64,000 nt of DNA from JAENVT01 sp031370825 (GTDB taxonomy: Bacteria; Actinomycetota; Acidimicrobiia; Acidimicrobiales; Ilumatobacteraceae). Of this stretch, positions 26,375-34,559 are shown in pieces. Positions within the stretch are counted from its first letter, which is position 1. The number at the start of each line of letters is the position of its first letter. The stretch covers positions 1-64,000 of the forward strand of contig JANMRB010000146.1 of assembly GCA_031370825.1 (NCBI GenBank). Reading direction: 5' to 3'. A model generated the notes under the pieces. The model did not search any database. It saw only the letters and a program-made list of their open reading frames with translations, and was not told the origin of the DNA. The position numbers were made by a program, and so were the translations under genes.

Positions 26375-27208
26375 CTAGGCCAGCGTCTTGCGTTGCCAGG
26401 CGGCGGTCGACTCGATCGAGTTGAAGGTGAACACGTGCAGGGCGGAGATGCCGAGCTCATCGGCGTGGCGAGACATCGGGGAGATCAGCTTGTCGGGGTC
26501 GTAGCGGGCCGGCGCGAACATCCGCAGGATCGCTCCCGAGTTCTTGCGCAGGTAGCGCAGCGACGACCCGATGCCGAGACGTGTACCGAGGCTGAGCAGC
26601 TTCGTGCGGTCGACAGCGCCTGGCACGCCGAGGTGGATCGGCAGATCCATGCCGCGCTCGCGTTGACCGCGCAACCAGTGCTCGATGGTCTTTGCGTTGA
26701 AGCACATCTGCGTGCTGGCGAAGCCCTCGAGGCCCAGTTCTCCGATCAGTGACTGCTTGGCCAGCAGTGCTTCATCGAGTGCAGCGTCGGGGATCACCGT
26801 GTGGTGATCCGGATAGGCAGGAACCCCGACCGTACGAACGGTCTGACACAGCGGCAGCAGATCGCGCATCAACGACAGGCCGTCGGCGTAGGGGCCGATT
26901 GGATCGGGATCGCCACCCACCACGAAGATCTCGGTGATGCCGTGCTCATTGAGGCGTGCCGCGATCTTCTCGACGTGCTCGCGTCCCTCGACAAGGCGAG
27001 CGGCGATGTGCGGGACGGCGTGGTGGCCGGCGCCGTTGAGCTCGGCGCTGAGCTCGAGGGTCGGCTCGATTCCCTTGGTCGGTGAGCATGTGACCGACAC
27101 CGAGCAACGTGCCGGCAGGTGCGGGATCTGGTCGTGAAGTGACTTCAGCGGGACCACTTCATAGCGGGCGCTCGCGATTAGGCGATGGCGGGCGTCAGGC
27201 GAACTCAT
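26375..27208 (-). CDS. Methylenetetrahydrofolate reductase-like protein (MetF family)
   Basis: 277 aa from ATG 27208, preceded by GGAG, and overlapping the mttB stop by 14 nt. Motifs PLKSLHDQIPHL, VTCSPTKGIEPTLEL and FVVGGDPDPIGPY fit the FAD-dependent MTHFR barrel, although divergent from housekeeping MetF. In this operon it most plausibly runs in the oxidative direction, converting methyl-THF formed by the methyltransferase into methylene-THF (inference). It is the last gene of the corrinoid cluster. Confidence 0.82.
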   Translation of the reverse strand: MSSPDARHRLIASARYEVVPLKSLHDQIPHLPARCSVSVTCSPTKGIEPTLELSAELNGAGHHAVPHIAARLVEGREHVEKIAARLNEHGITEIFVVGGDPDPIGPYADGLSLMRDLLPLCQTVRTVGVPAYPDHHTVIPDAALDEALLAKQSLIGELGLEGFASTQMCFNAKTIEHWLRGQRERGMDLPIHLGVPGAVDRTKLLSLGTRLGIGSSLRYLRKNSGAILRMFAPARYDPDKLISPMSRHADELGISALHVFTFNSIESTAAWQRKTLA

Positions 27209-28751
27209 CGGGCAACTCCTGTTTGCGGCGGTCAACGAACTCGGTCAACTCTTCCGCGATGGCATCGTCCATCGGCGGCATCTCGTATTCGGCGAGACGC
27301 TTCTTCCATACGGTGTTCGCGCGTCTCGGTGCGTCGGTCGCGCCATCTTCGGTCCACTGCTCGAAGCTGGAGTTGTCGGCAACGTTGCTGCGATAGAACG
27401 CCGTCTCGAAATTGGCGAGTGTGTGGGCCGTGCCGAGGAAGTGCTGTCCAGGCCCGTTGTCGCGAATTGCATCGATCGCTTGACCGTTCTCGGACAGATC
27501 GAGGCCCTTGACGAACGTGGCCATCATGCCGCACTGGTCCTCGTCCATGATGAACTTCTCGTAGCCGATCGACAGGCCGCCCTCTTGCCAGCCGGCCGCG
27601 TGCAGCACGAAGTTCGTTCCGGCCAGGACGGTCGGCAGCAATGTGGCGGCGCTCTCGTAGGCCGCCTGGGCGTCGGGGATCTTCGATGCTGTCAGCGATC
27701 CGCCGGAACGGAAGGGCACACCAAGCCGGCGCGCCAACGCGGCGATCGTGTAGAGCACGATCGCCGGCTCGGGTGTACCGAACGTCGGTGCGCCGGTCTG
27801 CATCGACATCGACGAGGCGAACGAACCGAAGATCACGGGAGCGCCTGGGCGTATCAACTGGGTGAACGTCATGCCGGCAAGAGATTCGGCCAACGTCTGG
27901 GCGGCCACTCCAGCAGAGGTCGTCGGCGCCATGGCACCGGCCAGGATGAACGGTGTGATGATGCATGCCTGGTTGTTGCGGGCGTAGACCTCGGCGGAGC
28001 CCAGCATCGTGCCGTCCCACACGAGTGGTGACGAAGCATTGATCAGGCTGGTCAGCACCGTGCGGTCTTGAAGGTCACCACCGAAGCCGATCCTGGCCAT
28101 CTCGACCGAGTCCTGGGCGCGACTCGCTGCCGTGACGGAGCCCATGAACGGCTTATCGCTGTAGCGCAAGTGGGAAAAGACCATGTCGAGATGGCGCTTG
28201 CTCACAGGCACATCGACCGGTTCGCAGACCGTGCCGCCACTGTGGTGCAGATACAACGACTGGTACGTCAGCTTGACGAAGTTCTGGAAGTCCTGGATCG
28301 TCGCATATCGACGACCGTTGTCGATGTCGAAGGCAAACGGTGAGCCGTAGTTCGGTGCGAACACGGTGGCGTCGCCTCCGATTTGCACGCTCTTCAGAGG
28401 GTTGCGGGCGTGTTGGATGTATTCGCGAGGTGCGCTCGCCTGCACGATCTGACGACACATGCCTCGCGGGAAGTGCACGCGGGTGCCGTCGACCGAAGCT
28501 CCGGCATCGGCGAAGACCTGAAGCGCAGATGGGTAGTCGCGGATCTCGACGCCGACCTCTTGGAGAATCGTCTCGGCGTTGCGCTCGATGATCTCGAGAC
28601 CTTCGTCGCTGACGATCTCGAACGGCTTCATCGTGCGCGTCAGGTAGGTATCGGCCTCGACGACGTGCGATGCACGCAGCGCCTGACGTCCAGCTCGCCC
28701 CCCGCTTCGTCTGCTTGTGCCAGCGTCGGTGCTGTGGTCGGTGGACGTCAT
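27195..28751 (-). CDS. Trimethylamine methyltransferase (MttB) family protein, non-pyrrolysine, paralogue 2
   Basis: 518 aa from ATG 28751, preceded by AGGAG and overlapping the reactivase stop by 4 nt. Same family blocks as paralogue 1: ITPFILAGAMAPTTSAG, LIRPGAPVIFGSF and TGAPTFGTPEPA. No internal amber codon, so pyrrolysine is not needed. Being inside the corrinoid operon it is the natural methyl donor enzyme for the corrinoid protein at 32.7-33.5 kb. Substrate may be glycine betaine, another betaine or choline-like amine; sequence alone does not tell. Confidence 0.92.
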   Translation of the reverse strand: MTSTDHSTDAGTSRRSGGRAGRQALRASHVVEADTYLTRTMKPFEIVSDEGLEIIERNAETILQEVGVEIRDYPSALQVFADAGASVDGTRVHFPRGMCRQIVQASAPREYIQHARNPLKSVQIGGDATVFAPNYGSPFAFDIDNGRRYATIQDFQNFVKLTYQSLYLHHSGGTVCEPVDVPVSKRHLDMVFSHLRYSDKPFMGSVTAASRAQDSVEMARIGFGGDLQDRTVLTSLINASSPLVWDGTMLGSAEVYARNNQACIITPFILAGAMAPTTSAGVAAQTLAESLAGMTFTQLIRPGAPVIFGSFASSMSMQTGAPTFGTPEPAIVLYTIAALARRLGVPFRSGGSLTASKIPDAQAAYESAATLLPTVLAGTNFVLHAAGWQEGGLSIGYEKFIMDEDQCGMMATFVKGLDLSENGQAIDAIRDNGPGQHFLGTAHTLANFETAFYRSNVADNSSFEQWTEDGATDAPRRANTVWKKRLAEYEMPPMDDAIAEELTEFVDRRKQELPDEFA

Positions 28752-30760
28752 GACCGGTTCTCCTGTCTGCGGCGCCGACGGCCGCCAACGGCGTCGGCGG
28801 ATGAGGTGCGTTCTGGAAGCGACACCACAGCGCTGAGATGGGGCGATGGCGCTGTGGCATGTGGGAAGGCCATTGCCGCGACAAACAGTTCCTGGAACTG
28901 TGTCTCGGTCGCTGTCTCGATCTTGACGACGGCACGCGCTGCCTCCTCGAGCTCGACGCGGGCTTGCATCGACAGAAGGGCGCGCACTGCTCCCGCGCCC
29001 GCCGCATTGCCGACGGAGCGCACCGCCTCGACCGGTGCATCGGGCACAAGACCCAGGACGAGGGCGTACAGCGGATCGATGTGAGCACCGAACGCACCGG
29101 CCAAGCGCATGTCGCCCAGTGCGTCGACGCCCGCGTATCCCATCAACAGATCGATGCCCGCACGCAAGGCCGCCTTTGCCAGTTGGATCGCACGCACGTC
29201 GTTCTGAGTGATCGACAACTCGACACTGTCGGTGCGGTAGAGGACGTAGCGGAACGTGCGGTCGTCGGCGACGATGTGCGGACACGTCTCGGCCGACTCG
29301 CCGCGCACGACTCCCTCAGCGTCGATCACGCCTGCCAGGTACATCTCGCCGATCACCTCGATGATCCCGGAGCCGCACACACCACTGATCGCGAGGCCTT
29401 CGGTTGCTGCGCCGAACCCTGGTTCGTCGCTCCACAGGTCGCAGCCGATGACCTTGAACCGCGGCGCGAGGGTCTCGCGGTCGATGCGGACCCGCTCGAT
29501 CGCGCCAGCCGTAGCGCGTTGGCCGCACGAGATCTGTGCGCCCTCGAACGCTGGGCCGGTAGGACTTGATGCAGCGAACTGTTGCTCGGTGCAGCCGAGC
29601 ACGATCTCGGCGTTGGTGCCGATGTCGACGAGCAACTGCCATTCCTCGCCCCGGTGCGGACCCTCGGCCAGCATCGCAGCTGTCGTATCGGCACCGACGT
29701 GGCCGGCGATGCAGGGACCGACGAATGCGCGTGCCGTCGGGAACAGCAGCCCGATGTCGAGTGCCGTCGTTCGGACGGCCTCTGCACTGGCGAGTGTGAA
29801 CGGTGCCTGGCCGAGCGGAGTCGGGTCGATTCCGAGAACGATGTGGTGCATGATCGGGTTCCCGACGATCACGACGTCGAGCAGCTCGTCAGCCGGCGCG
29901 TCGCCTTGACGCAGGAGGTCGCTGATCAAATCGTTGAGGGCGGCGCGGATGCACGTCGTGAGCTCTTTCTCACCGCCGGGATTCATCATCACGTACGACA
30001 CCCGGCTCATCAGATCTTCACCGAAGCGGATCTGCGGGTTCATGATCCCTGCCGTGGCCAGCACTTCGCCGGTCGACAGATCGCAGAGGTGGCCCGCCAC
30101 GGTCGTGGACCCGACATCGATCGCAACACCGAGCGCGGTGTCGACGAAGCCGGGCCAGATCGCCACCGCCAAGCCATCCCGATCGACAGCGATGGTCACT
30201 GAACCGTGCTCGTTTGCCGCGGCTCGATGCGCTGCGCGTAGAACCGTTGTGCTCCACGAACGAACCTCGAACGCATGCGTACGAGTCACCGCCTCGCCGA
30301 TCAGCTCGGTCACCGATTCGGAGTCACCGAGCACCGCTTTGGGCACGTCCACGTTGAAGAGCGTGAACTGCGGATCGATCACGAGCCCAGCGAGGTCGAC
30401 CGACTTGCGAACGACCTGCTTGTGAACCTGGCTCTCGCTCGGCACCGCTATGACAGCGTCGTCGAGAACCGTCGCGGCGCAGCCCAGACGTCGACTCTCT
30501 CGTAACGGTCGGCGAGCATTGCCCTTCGTTTCGTAGTCGACCTCGATGGCCGACCAATCCGACAACGCGGTAGGTGCGCTGTCGATCGCCCACTTGGCGA
30601 ACGACCCGATCGATGGTTCGACCTGGCACCGTCCGCAGATCCCACGCCCACCGCAGACCGAATCGAGGTCGACCCCGAGCTGGCGCGCCGCGGCCAACAC
30701 CGTCGTACCGGCGTCGACTTGGCCGGTCAAGCCGGAAGGGGTGAAGACGATGCGGGGCAT
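28748..30760 (-). CDS. Corrinoid-protein reductive activase (2Fe-2S ferredoxin + ASKHA/DUF4445 domain)
   Basis: 670 aa from ATG 30760, 5 nt after the previous stop. The N-terminal ferredoxin domain has Cys36, 42, 45 and 94 (CGGRGICGRC pattern, CX5CX2CX48C). A linker leads to the C-terminal ASKHA ATPase-like region with AIDVGSTTVAGHL and LVDIGTNAEIVLG phosphate motifs. This is the RACo/RamA-like architecture that re-reduces accidentally oxidised Co(II) corrinoid to Co(I), coupled to ATP. Its presence shows that the corrinoid protein here cycles through Co(I). The C-terminus is a short basic tail. Confidence 0.9.
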   Translation of the reverse strand: MPRIVFTPSGLTGQVDAGTTVLAAARQLGVDLDSVCGGRGICGRCQVEPSIGSFAKWAIDSAPTALSDWSAIEVDYETKGNARRPLRESRRLGCAATVLDDAVIAVPSESQVHKQVVRKSVDLAGLVIDPQFTLFNVDVPKAVLGDSESVTELIGEAVTRTHAFEVRSWSTTVLRAAHRAAANEHGSVTIAVDRDGLAVAIWPGFVDTALGVAIDVGSTTVAGHLCDLSTGEVLATAGIMNPQIRFGEDLMSRVSYVMMNPGGEKELTTCIRAALNDLISDLLRQGDAPADELLDVVIVGNPIMHHIVLGIDPTPLGQAPFTLASAEAVRTTALDIGLLFPTARAFVGPCIAGHVGADTTAAMLAEGPHRGEEWQLLVDIGTNAEIVLGCTEQQFAASSPTGPAFEGAQISCGQRATAGAIERVRIDRETLAPRFKVIGCDLWSDEPGFGAATEGLAISGVCGSGIIEVIGEMYLAGVIDAEGVVRGESAETCPHIVADDRTFRYVLYRTDSVELSITQNDVRAIQLAKAALRAGIDLLMGYAGVDALGDMRLAGAFGAHIDPLYALVLGLVPDAPVEAVRSVGNAAGAGAVRALLSMQARVELEEAARAVVKIETATETQFQELFVAAMAFPHATAPSPHLSAVVSLPERTSSADAVGGRRRRRQENRS

Positions 30761-30765
30761 CGGAG

Positions 30766-31659
30766 CTATGCGCTGCGACGGCGACGCCGGCCCTCGCGCT
30801 CGTTCGACGCGTCGGTCGGCGCCCGACTGGCACGGATCCATGCAGCACAGTCCCTGTCCTGGCCGGCCAGCACGTCGGCCGCCATCACGGCAGCCTTCAC
30901 CTCGGGGTGCATCGGGTTCATGATCGCGGACGTCATTCCGGCACCGATCGCCATGGCAAGAAAGGTCCCTGTGACCTGATGTCGGTTGGGGAGCCCGAAG
31001 CTGACGTTCGACGCGCCGCAGATCGTGTTGACCTTCAACTCGTCGCGCAGTCTGCGGATCAATTGAAAGGCATGTTGTCCGGCCTGGCCGAGAGCCCCGA
31101 TGGGCATGACAAGCGGATCGACGATGACATCCGACGCTGGTACGCCGAAGTCGCTGGCACGTTCGACGATCCGCTTGGCCACTGCGAATCGAACGTCGGG
31201 ATCCATTGAGATTCCGGTCTCGTCGTTGGAGATCGCCACCACAGCCGCGTTGTACTTGGCGACCAGCGGCATGACCCGCTCGAGCACCTCGTCCTCGCCC
31301 GTCACGGAGTTGACCAGAGGCTTGCCCTGGTACACGGCCAGGCCGGCCTCGAGGGCGGCGATGATCGATGAGTCGATCGACAGCGGAACGTCGGTGATGG
31401 ATTGCACGAGCGTGATGGCCCTGGCGAGCATCGCCGGCTCGTCGGCCAGCGGGATGCCTGCATTGACGTCGAGCATGTGCGCGCCCGCCGCCACCTGGGC
31501 GAGTGCATCGACCTCGACACGGCTGTAGTCGCCGGCCTTCATCTCCTCGGCCAGCAGCTTGCGCCCTGTCGGGTTGATCTTCTCGCCGATCATCACGAAA
31601 GGTCGTTCGAACCCGATCACCACCTCACGTGTGGCCGAGCTGACAACGGTGTCGGTCAT
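30766..31659 (-). CDS. Methyltetrahydrofolate:corrinoid methyltransferase (pterin-binding domain)
   Basis: 297 aa TIM-barrel of the DHPS/MeTr type. Pterin-site motifs are GEKINPTGR, HMLDVNAG, LSIDSS, LVNSV and DPLVMP. It resembles MtgA/AcsE-type enzymes that exchange methyl groups between corrinoid protein and THF. The start overlaps the virulence-factor-domain stop by 4 nt. The basic C-terminal tail after residue 275 is unusual and rich in Arg. In this operon it should accept the methyl from Co(III)-methyl to make 5-methyl-THF. Confidence 0.9.
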   Translation of the reverse strand: MTDTVVSSATREVVIGFERPFVMIGEKINPTGRKLLAEEMKAGDYSRVEVDALAQVAAGAHMLDVNAGIPLADEPAMLARAITLVQSITDVPLSIDSSIIAALEAGLAVYQGKPLVNSVTGEDEVLERVMPLVAKYNAAVVAISNDETGISMDPDVRFAVAKRIVERASDFGVPASDVIVDPLVMPIGALGQAGQHAFQLIRRLRDELKVNTICGASNVSFGLPNRHQVTGTFLAMAIGAGMTSAIMNPMHPEVKAAVMAADVLAGQDRDCAAWIRASRAPTDASNEREGRRRRRSA

Positions 31660-32102
31660 GAGCGTTCGCTTTCCTCTTTGTTGGGTTGTTCTTGGTTGGG
31701 TTCGTTGCTGTCTTCCTCGTCTTCGCCGAGCTCTTCGAGCGCAGCGAGAACATCGCGGTCGATCGCGCCGTTGCTCACCACGTCAGCCTCCCAACCGCCG
31801 TAGTACGCGAGCAGACCGAGTCGGTCGGGGCGGTACTCGCGTTCGATCGCATCCGCCGCCGCCTGTGCCTCGATCGCAAGGTCACCCGTGATCGGCCGGC
31901 TCTCCCGGCGCCACTGTGCGACCTCTTCATCCGCCGTGTAGATATTGGCCTTGCGCTTGGCACGGTCGATCGCTCGCTGAAACTTGCCGCCGAGCACCAC
32001 CTGATGACGGTCGCGTCCTTCTTGGCCATTGACCTGCGCCGGGATGTCGCGCCAATAGATCACGATCAGCTCACGATTGCTACGGCCAGTGCGGGCCATC
32101 AC
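31656..32102 (-). CDS. 'Virulence factor'-domain protein of corrinoid methyl-transfer clusters
   Basis: 148 aa. The N-terminus has the conserved VIYWRDIPAQV motif of the Pfam family named Virulence_fact, with FQRAIDRAKRKAN further on. The name is historical; from memory, members sit next to MTHF methyltransferase genes in marine proteobacteria. No signal peptide or membrane span. The C-terminal 25 residues are acidic and Glu/Asn/Gln-rich. It overlaps both neighbours by 4 nt, so stoichiometric co-synthesis is likely. The molecular role is unknown; an accessory role in methyl transfer is inference. Confidence 0.8.
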   Translation of the reverse strand: MMARTGRSNRELIVIYWRDIPAQVNGQEGRDRHQVVLGGKFQRAIDRAKRKANIYTADEEVAQWRRESRPITGDLAIEAQAAADAIEREYRPDRLGLLAYYGGWEADVVSNGAIDRDVLAALEELGEDEEDSNEPNQEQPNKEESERS

Positions 32103-32719
32103 GCGACCCTCCGCGACAGCGAGACAGCGACACCTTCGGAGACCGCATCCCCGAATGGCTCGAGCCCGACGTGGCGATGTTCGAACTCGAGACCGAGTCG
32201 CTTCGCTGCAGCACGTCCCATCTCGACGATCGCCTCGGAGTTGGTCTGCGAGATCAGCACGACACGCCGATAGTTGCCGAAGTAGAGATCGAGCAACTGT
32301 GGATGTCGATCGAGACCGAGCCCTTGCCAGAGCAGCGGTTCGAAGTGCTTGGCGAGGAAGTCGGTGAGAAAGAAGGTGCCGAGCTCTTCCTCGTGGATTG
32401 CCTCGAACTGCTCGGTCCCGCTGAAGAACTCGTAGCAGTGCGAGCCCGGAAGTCGCGTCGCCTCCGGGTGTCGTTCGAGCAGCGCGTCGAGGGCACCGCC
32501 TGTACCGCAGTCGGCATACGCGACGAACACGGCACGGTGCTGAGCCGCAGCGCTGTCGAGCAACGGTTCCAGCGCTGGGACGATTCGCTCCGGTCGGTTG
32601 TGCAGGTTGGCGGGCAGGTACATCACCTCGACAGCGTCGGCAAGACCCGCCGCCTTGAGGACGGCGCGTAGCTCCGAAGCCAGTGCTCCACAGGCGATGA
32701 CGAGGGGCGCGACAGCCAT
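32099..32719 (-). CDS. DUF1638 family protein
   Basis: 206 aa. Conserved elements are CGALASEL near the N-terminus, YADCGTGGALD and PGSHCYEFF; the conserved cysteines suggest metal or redox chemistry. DUF1638 proteins are repeatedly found beside corrinoid methyltransferases (family knowledge). Soluble, no targeting signal. It overlaps the downstream virulence-factor-domain gene by 4 nt and lies 15 nt after the corrinoid protein gene. Function unknown; possibly corrinoid loading or reactivation. Confidence 0.82.
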   Translation of the reverse strand: MAVAPLVIACGALASELRAVLKAAGLADAVEVMYLPANLHNRPERIVPALEPLLDSAAAQHRAVFVAYADCGTGGALDALLERHPEATRLPGSHCYEFFSGTEQFEAIHEEELGTFFLTDFLAKHFEPLLWQGLGLDRHPQLLDLYFGNYRRVVLISQTNSEAIVEMGRAAAKRLGLEFEHRHVGLEPFGDAVSEGVAVSLSRRVA

Positions 32720-32734
32720 ACCGTGTCCGCAGCC

Positions 32735-33457
32735 TCAGGCCACCGAGGGGCCGGGTGGCTCGGCCTTCAAACGATCGCGACGTGACTTGACCAGAGCCTT
32801 GGCCGTCTCGGCGGCGACAGCGGCGTCGCGGCAGTAGGCGTCGGCGCCGACAGCATTGCCGAACTCTTCGTTGAGCGGAGCTCCACCGACCAGCACGAGG
32901 TACTTGTCGCGAAGGCCCTTCTCGATCAGGGTGTCGACGACAACCTTCATGTACGGCATCGTCGTGGTCAGCAACGCCGACATTCCGAGGATGTCGGGCT
33001 GGTGCAGTTCGAGCGCGGCCAGGAACTTGTCGACGTCGGTGTTGATGCCGAGGTCGATCACCTCGAAGCCTGCGCCCTCGAGCATCATCGCTGTGAGGTT
33101 CTTGCCGATGTCGTGAATGTCGCCTTTGACCGTGCCGACGACGACCTTGCCGATCGGCTCAGCGCCCGTCTCGACCAGCAGCGGGCGCAAGATGGCCATC
33201 CCGGCCTTCATGGCATTGGCGGCCAGCAGCACCTCGGGAACGAAGAGGATTCCGTCGCGAAAGTCGATGCCGACGATTCGCATGCCCTCGACGAGCGCAT
33301 CGTTGAGCACCTTGTCGGGGCCCCATCCGCGGTCGAGCAAAATGGTCGTGCCTTCAAGGACCTCATCGGCGAGGCCGTCGTAGAGATCGTCGTGCATCTG
33401 CGCGACGAGGTCTTCGTTGCTCAGTGTCGCGAGATCGAGATCATCTTGTTCGCTCAT
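32735..33457 (-). CDS. Corrinoid (B12-binding) methyl-carrier protein, MtbC/MttC type
   Basis: 240 aa. Residues about 15-95 form the helical B12-binding-2 cap; the Rossmann domain has the base-off motif DIHDIG (Asp113-x-His115-x-x-Gly118), with SALLTTTM and LVGGAPLN completing the cobalamin site. It carries the methyl group between the MttB protein and the THF methyltransferase. As first gene of the operon it follows a GGAG-containing leader and a perfect 10-bp inverted repeat (33486-33520). The C-terminal tail is longer than usual. Confidence 0.93.
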   Translation of the reverse strand: MSEQDDLDLATLSNEDLVAQMHDDLYDGLADEVLEGTTILLDRGWGPDKVLNDALVEGMRIVGIDFRDGILFVPEVLLAANAMKAGMAILRPLLVETGAEPIGKVVVGTVKGDIHDIGKNLTAMMLEGAGFEVIDLGINTDVDKFLAALELHQPDILGMSALLTTTMPYMKVVVDTLIEKGLRDKYLVLVGGAPLNEEFGNAVGADAYCRDAAVAAETAKALVKSRRDRLKAEPPGPSVA

Positions 33458-33485
33458 CGAATCGGCTCCGTCTTCTCCACCGGTC

Positions 33486-33520
33486 GTTCCACGATGCAGA
33501 ATCGACCCGTATCGTGGAAC
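33486..33520. promoter_or_regulatory. Perfect 10-bp inverted repeat upstream of the corrinoid operon
   Basis: GTTCCACGAT (33486-33495) and ATCGTGGAAC (33511-33520) are exact reverse complements separated by 15 nt. The repeat lies 29-63 nt before the corrinoid gene start, and another GTGGAA half-site occurs at 33546-33551. Candidate operator for a dimeric repressor or activator; an RNA hairpin in the leader is the alternative. Confidence 0.5.
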
Positions 33521-33626
33521 AGCCTATCATATTGATGTTTTAGTTGTGGAATTGCAGGTCTGGAGGTTCCGGCCGATACACAATGTAGACAACGCAGCTG
33601 GAAGCGCAGCTGGGAAGGAGAAGGCA

Positions 33627-34559
33627 GTGGTTGCGCGGGCACAACAGAGGGGTCCGATCGAGTGGTTGACGATCGCGTTGTTCGCTGCCTTCTACACCGC
33701 GTGGCTGGTCGTCATTCTTCTGCACCGCTCGTTGCCGTGGCCGGTATCGCTGGCCGTCCTCGCACTCCTCGGCGGGTTCTACATGTCGTTGCAGCACGAA
33801 GCACTGCACGGTCACCCGACCGGGTGGCGCGGCGTCAACACTGCACTGGCCATCGCACCCCTGTCACTGTGGCTGCCGTACCTGCGGTACCGGCGCAGCC
33901 ACACCGTGCACCACCACACCGACCTGACCGATCCCCAATTCGATCCCGAGTCCTTCTACCTGCGTCCCGAGGATTGGGCAACAGCAGGCACGGTCAAACG
34001 CTCCTACATCCTTGTGACGCGCACGATGGCCGGGCGTCTGAGCATCGGATCCGTTCACAGCATCGGCCGGTTCCTCTTACACGAATTGCGAACCGTCAGG
34101 ACCGACCGCCGGGCCAGGCGTCGCTGGGCCGCCCATCTCACAGGAGCGGCGGTACTGAGTTGGTGGTTGTTCGGTGTCGTCGGGATCCCGGCCTGGCTGT
34201 ACCTCGTCGGATTCGTGGTGATGGGCCAGTCGTTCACGCTCCTGCGCTCGTTCGTCGAGCACTGCGCGGTCGCCGAAGGCACGAGATCAGCGGTGGTCAA
34301 AGCAGGGCCCGTGATGTCGCTGATGTACCTCAACAACAACCTTCATCACACGCATCACGCCGACCCATCGACGCCTTGGTACGCACTGCCAAAGTTGAAC
34401 CGCGAGCTCGGAGGCGATGAGCGGGCCGCGGTTGGTGCCGGGTTCTACCAACGCGGCTACTTCGAGGTCGCCAGGCGCAACTTCGTCCGCCCGTTCTGCC
34501 AGCCGGACCACCCGCTGTCGCCGGGAGCGCGCCCCTTCGGCGCACGAGGTCTTCGATGA
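33627..34559 (+). CDS. Fatty acid desaturase-like membrane di-iron protein
   Basis: 310 aa from GTG 33627, placed 2-4 nt after a strong GGAAGGAGAAGG. Three histidine boxes are visible: HEALH (57-61), HTVHHH (92-97) and HHTHH near residue 236, the di-iron ligands of the FA_desaturase family. Four or so membrane spans surround them. The HxxxH first box and short length resemble beta-carotene hydroxylase/alkane or fatty-acid desaturases. It overlaps the next gene by 4 nt and is divergent from the corrinoid operon across about 170 nt. Confidence 0.85.
   Translation: MVARAQQRGPIEWLTIALFAAFYTAWLVVILLHRSLPWPVSLAVLALLGGFYMSLQHEALHGHPTGWRGVNTALAIAPLSLWLPYLRYRRSHTVHHHTDLTDPQFDPESFYLRPEDWATAGTVKRSYILVTRTMAGRLSIGSVHSIGRFLLHELRTVRTDRRARRRWAAHLTGAAVLSWWLFGVVGIPAWLYLVGFVVMGQSFTLLRSFVEHCAVAEGTRSAVVKAGPVMSLMYLNNNLHHTHHADPSTPWYALPKLNRELGGDERAAVGAGFYQRGYFEVARRNFVRPFCQPDHPLSPGARPFGARGLR

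Noticed and set aside
33458..33626. Cobalamin riboswitch before the corrinoid operon
   Set aside because: No B12-box-like conserved core or long structured leader was seen; only a simple inverted repeat.
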